The notes below the pieces were generated by a model. The model did not search any database and was not told the origin of the DNA. It saw only the letters and a list, made by a program, of their open reading frames with translations. Shown here piece after piece: positions 60,670-64,000 of a DNA stretch of 64,000 nt (the stretch's first letter is position 1; each line of letters starts with the position of its first letter). Origin of the DNA: an uncultured Akkermansia sp. (GTDB taxonomy: Bacteria; Verrucomicrobiota; Verrucomicrobiia; Verrucomicrobiales; Akkermansiaceae); assembly GCA_947589295.1 (NCBI GenBank), contig CANQBZ010000002.1:59981-123980 (forward strand), in the 5' to 3' direction. The position numbers and the translations under genes are program-made.

Positions 60670-63600
60670 ATGAAACTTCATCTTCCTCTCCCCCTCCGTT
60701 CCGCCCTCCTCGCTGTTTGCGCTGCCATGGTGCATTCGTATGTTTGTGCTTCAGAGGGCAGTTTCTCCTCAGCAAACGATGAACATACTTATAATGGATT
60801 TGTTAACCATGGAGCATCCGGATTGGATATTGGTGTACTCACGGCTGGCAAGGGAGGCGTATTCTATTCAGATTGGCAAATTGCACCGGTAGTAGTTACG
60901 CTTCTTAACGGGACATACAACTATACGAACAACACTGCAGAAACACAGGAATACGAGAACGTTTATGGGGATATCACGACTTCCGGAGCTTATGGCGGTG
61001 CTCTTTACATAGGAACCTCCTATACTGGTGCTCGGCCGTATGAATACAACACAATTACAAATTCTATTGTCAACTTTGAAGGCAATAAGGCAATCACTGC
61101 GTCTTTAATTGAAGGTAGCTCCGCACAAGGTGGAGCTATCGATTTTGGGGGTAATACCGTGATCGTCAACAATTCCACCTTAAACTTCACAGGAAATGCT
61201 GCCATTTCTACTTCGGCAAAAAACGATGCGTATGGCGGTGCTATTACACTTAGCAACGGCAGTACGTTCTGTGGGGGGTATGATGATACTTTGCCGTCGC
61301 CAATTGGATTTCCAAATGATTCATTGCTTACTTTCACTGAAAATTACGTTGAAAGTGCAAACGCAGCATATGGGGGAGCAATATATGGTTGCACAGTGCA
61401 TAATCAATTTGATGAAAAATATCGTAATAGTCTAAGATTCAATAAAATTACTTTCATAGGCAACCATGCAAAAGGAGCAGCTATGGGAGCTGGAGGCGCT
61501 GTGTCATTAATTGGTCGTGCGTATTCTCGATTTGTTTTTTACGATTGCGATTCGATCGTCATAAAAGACAATTATGCGCAGGCTAATTCCCTAGAAAATG
61601 CGAAAGGTGGAGCATTATACGCATCGCGAGATTCTTATGGATTCGCGTTTGAAGAAAATGACTATGTCGAGATACGCGGCAACTACATCACTGATGGCAA
61701 GGATTACGTACTCAACGCATTTACCATCGAAATTCCCGCCAACAGCTCTGAATACGGGTTGGAAATTAAGACAAAAGAAGGACAAACTTTTGTCTGCTAC
61801 GATGGCGGTGTCATAGAAAAAGGAGTCCTCTACATCAATGGAGATAGAAACTATATCCCCATCCCCGGTGTCGAAAACACAAGGTACCAAGGGACAGTTA
61901 CTTTTTGCGGAAGGTACACGGAGAGTGATCTGCAAAAGCTATATAAGAATGGGACACCCAGTGAAGAAAAAATACAAGAATCAAGAACGCTCCGAGCAAC
62001 CTTTGCCACCGTATGTGACGGCACGCTTGTGTTGGATAAAATGAATCTGGAAACCTACTGGGAAAATCTCTATGCTGCTCCCGGGTCATTGGTGCAGGTG
62101 TATGATCAGGCGAAGCTTGTCATGAAGGATTCAGTCATTCGTGCTTCTCAAACAAAAAACGGCGCCGGGTATGTACCAGATGTGTCGGCATATGCCAACA
62201 TGGTATTGACCAACTGCGAGTTTACTGGTGCGAATGAGATATATGCTATGCAAGTGGTTGTTACCGGAACGTGGATATTTAATATAACCGAAACTAACCT
62301 CAAGACGCCCTTGGTGAAGCTTGGCTTTTTTCCAGATTCAGAATGGAAAGGTGATCAGTGCCTGTTGACGTCCAACAATACGGTTTTCGACATTGAGTTC
62401 GATAAAACAAAGCTGGGCAAAGGAAAGTACAAATTGTTGGAAATCGGGACGGCATACGGGGATTGGATGGGAGAGCTGCCAACAATAAGTGGCATGGCAG
62501 AATCGACAAGTATAGGCAGTGCCGGGGAAGGAGACGTGTATTTGGAAGTGGATGATGATACCTATACACTGATATATGACAAGGCGACTGGATCGGTACA
62601 ACCTGAGCGTCGGTTAAATACGACCTTAACATGGTCAGGCGGAACCGGAGTGTGGGGGAATGAAGTAGGCGGTGGGGAGAATCCGACCTGGACGGCAGAT
62701 GTGGAGGATGTCAACTTCTACACGGGAGATGGCGTTGTATTCAGGAGTGCGGCAGACGTCACCATAGAAGGAACAGTGCGACCCGGGAGCGTGCTGGTGG
62801 AAAACGCGGCGGGGCAGGATGTGACATTTGGCGGAAGCGGCCAGATCACCGATGTGGATATACCGAGCAAACAAGTGGCGCTCACGAAGAGAGGCGAGGG
62901 CAAGCTGACCATCAACACAGCCAATGCCTACACGGGCGGAACGGTGTTGGAGGCAGGCACGCTGGTGACCGGGAATGCCAATGCGCTGGGGGCGGGAGGA
63001 GTGACGCTCAATGGCGGTACGCTGGACATGGGAGGCCAGGCGGTGGGGAACACGGTGACCGTGAAGAAAGCGGCGAACATCATAAACGGCGAAGCGTATA
63101 CCGGCAAGCTGGTGCTGGATGGCGGAACGTTGAGCGGAACCGTGAATCTGGCACAGGATGCGGAATTAAAGAACGGCACGGTGGCGGGTGTATTGAGCGG
63201 CAAAGGAGGCGTAGTGGTGAGTGGCGGGGGCGTGACGTTGAGCGGCGCGAACACCTACACCGGCAAGACAACGGTGCAGAGCGGTACGCTGACGGTGAGC
63301 GGCAGCGTGGCGAGCAAGGAGATCGAGGTGCAGAGCGGTACGCTGACGGTGAGCGGCAGCGTGGCGAGCAAGGAGATCGAGGTGCAGAGCGGCGGAACCT
63401 ACAGCGGTACGCTGGCCGGCCCGGATTTGACCGTTACGCTTGCGGGTGGTACATTGAAGGGAGATGTGACACTGGATGGAGGTATCACACTGAATTCCAC
63501 GGTGGAAGGGTCCACAGTGGACGGCAAGTTAAATCTGGCGCAGGGCGGTAAGCTGGGAGTCACGGAAGGGGCAGGCCTGTCGGTGAAAGAACTGGTGGCG

Positions 63601-64000
63601 GATGGTGGTGAGTTGAGCTTGACCTCGGACAATAGCGGTCATCTCAGCGTGGACACCTTCACCACAACCACCTCGAATAAGACGACACTGAAAGTGGGCG
63701 ATGATCTTCTGGGGCTGGGGGCCGGTACGTACGAACTGCTCACCTATAAAACGCTGGGCAGCGGGAGCAGTGCGGATGCGCTCGAATTGGCGGGACTCAG
63801 TGATCTGCATACGCGCAAGACCTACACACTGACCTTGGGCGCGAACCGCATGACACTAGACGTGGAAGGAGGTCCTGAGAATCTCGTTTGGGATTCAGGA
63901 AAAACGGGTACGTGGAGCAATGGAGACACCAGCGGCGAGTGGAGCAGCGAGGCTGAGGACAAGCATTTCTATGATGGCGACTCGGTGACGTTCGACTCTG
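60670..64000 (+). CDS. Autotransporter AT3 with Pmp-like head and PATR stalk, 3' end outside window
   Basis: Open for 1110 codons to the edge. Signal peptide MKLHLPLPLRSALLAVCAAM resembles AT1/AT2. Residues of about 109-313 carry six GGA(I/L/V) motifs (109, 154, 189, 235, 275, 313) alternating with FxxN (FEGN, FTGN, FTEN, FIGN), the signature of chlamydial polymorphic membrane proteins. From about residue 650 the sequence becomes regular beta-helix: a module starting LTWSGGTGVWG and ending in PATR-like repeats (GEGKLTINTANAYTGGTVLE at about 742; GANTYTGKTTVQSGTLTV at about 860). The module begins again at about residue 1070 (NLVWDSGKTGTWSNG). A barrel is expected beyond the edge. Likely a surface adhesin, by family. 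Confidence 0.85.
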   Translation, partial: MKLHLPLPLRSALLAVCAAMVHSYVCASEGSFSSANDEHTYNGFVNHGASGLDIGVLTAGKGGVFYSDWQIAPVVVTLLNGTYNYTNNTAETQEYENVYGDITTSGAYGGALYIGTSYTGARPYEYNTITNSIVNFEGNKAITASLIEGSSAQGGAIDFGGNTVIVNNSTLNFTGNAAISTSAKNDAYGGAITLSNGSTFCGGYDDTLPSPIGFPNDSLLTFTENYVESANAAYGGAIYGCTVHNQFDEKYRNSLRFNKITFIGNHAKGAAMGAGGAVSLIGRAYSRFVFYDCDSIVIKDNYAQANSLENAKGGALYASRDSYGFAFEENDYVEIRGNYITDGKDYVLNAFTIEIPANSSEYGLEIKTKEGQTFVCYDGGVIEKGVLYINGDRNYIPIPGVENTRYQGTVTFCGRYTESDLQKLYKNGTPSEEKIQESRTLRATFATVCDGTLVLDKMNLETYWENLYAAPGSLVQVYDQAKLVMKDSVIRASQTKNGAGYVPDVSAYANMVLTNCEFTGANEIYAMQVVVTGTWIFNITETNLKTPLVKLGFFPDSEWKGDQCLLTSNNTVFDIEFDKTKLGKGKYKLLEIGTAYGDWMGELPTISGMAESTSIGSAGEGDVYLEVDDDTYTLIYDKATGSVQPERRLNTTLTWSGGTGVWGNEVGGGENPTWTADVEDVNFYTGDGVVFRSAADVTIEGTVRPGSVLVENAAGQDVTFGGSGQITDVDIPSKQVALTKRGEGKLTINTANAYTGGTVLEAGTLVTGNANALGAGGVTLNGGTLDMGGQAVGNTVTVKKAANIINGEAYTGKLVLDGGTLSGTVNLAQDAELKNGTVAGVLSGKGGVVVSGGGVTLSGANTYTGKTTVQSGTLTVSGSVASKEIEVQSGTLTVSGSVASKEIEVQSGGTYSGTLAGPDLTVTLAGGTLKGDVTLDGGITLNSTVEGSTVDGKLNLAQGGKLGVTEGAGLSVKELVADGGELSLTSDNSGHLSVDTFTTTTSNKTTLKVGDDLLGLGAGTYELLTYKTLGSGSSADALELAGLSDLHTRKTYTLTLGANRMTLDVEGGPENLVWDSGKTGTWSNGDTSGEWSSEAEDKHFYDGDSVTFDS
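63274..63381 (+). repeat. Two perfect 54-bp tandem repeats in AT3
   Basis: Units at 63274-63327 and 63328-63381 are identical and encode 18 residues, VQSGTLTVSGSVASKEIE, once each. They lie in the PATR stalk and keep the reading frame, so copy number could change without breaking the protein. Confidence 0.9.

Noticed and set aside
1-64000. CRISPR arrays, tRNA and rRNA genes
   Set aside because: I saw no regularly spaced direct repeats, no cloverleaf with CCA end or T-loop and no rRNA-like conserved blocks; an automated scan would be needed to exclude a tRNA fully.

Overview
The window looks like chromosomal DNA of a Gram-negative PVC-group bacterium, most likely a verrucomicrobium of the Akkermansia type. 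This is inference from gene content: an RpiB-GlyA fusion, lipid A and lipoprotein enzymes (LpxD, LpxK, Lnt, Skp, LolD-like), PATR-type autotransporters with a chlamydial Pmp-like head, GatCA, pseudopilins, and few Shine-Dalgarno sequences. There are no rRNA or tRNA genes, no CRISPR array and no phage.

Layout. 1-9306: two very large autotransporters diverge from a 483-bp control region; their known 3' ends are identical over 256 bp in inverted orientation. 9401-11893: the rpiB-glyA fusion, then a decayed ATPase fragment between two inverted copies of a short palindromic repeat. 11894-14779: a zinc/manganese ABC uptake operon (binding protein, anchored unknown, ATPase, permease). 14780-18446: a transpeptidase-like protein, a dynamin-like GTPase and a serine hydrolase. 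18443-23129: TrmO, Nudix, LpxD, Skp, a LolD-like ATPase and PanC, all leftward. 23269-26732: polyprenyl synthase, CysE and an FAD dehydrogenase, rightward. 26729-32504: a leftward run of a pseudokinase-like protein, a GH29-remnant secreted protein, aldehyde and alcohol dehydrogenases, an SCP2-like protein and Sua5. 32620-43006: mostly rightward housekeeping genes (rplI, aroB, M29 peptidase, gatCA, thiD, metallo-beta-lactamase fold hydrolase, DEAD helicase, ruvC). 42997-44695: tilS and a pseudopilin, leftward. 44748-46063: a dead ISAs1-family element. 46157-49534: ribH, nusB, ftsY and an rlmN broken by one in-frame TAG. 49740-60084: small secreted protein, mutarotase, DciA-like protein, ferredoxin, lnt, ilvD, MFS transporter, ankyrin protein, lpxK. 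60670-64000: the start of a third autotransporter.

Two regulatory themes run through the window. All three autotransporters share a promoter in which a near-perfect palindrome fills the 17-bp spacer between -35 and -10, which suggests one common repressor. Many housekeeping genes have a TTGACA/TATNNT-type promoter whose -10 ends only 6-9 bp before the start codon, so their mRNAs should be leaderless or nearly so. I used this to fix several start codons.

The most interesting points are the inverted autotransporter pair (a possible recombination and antigenic variation locus), the shared operator, the Pmp-like head of the third autotransporter, the in-frame stop in rlmN, the enlarged NusB, and the kinase-like and fucosidase-like remnant pair.
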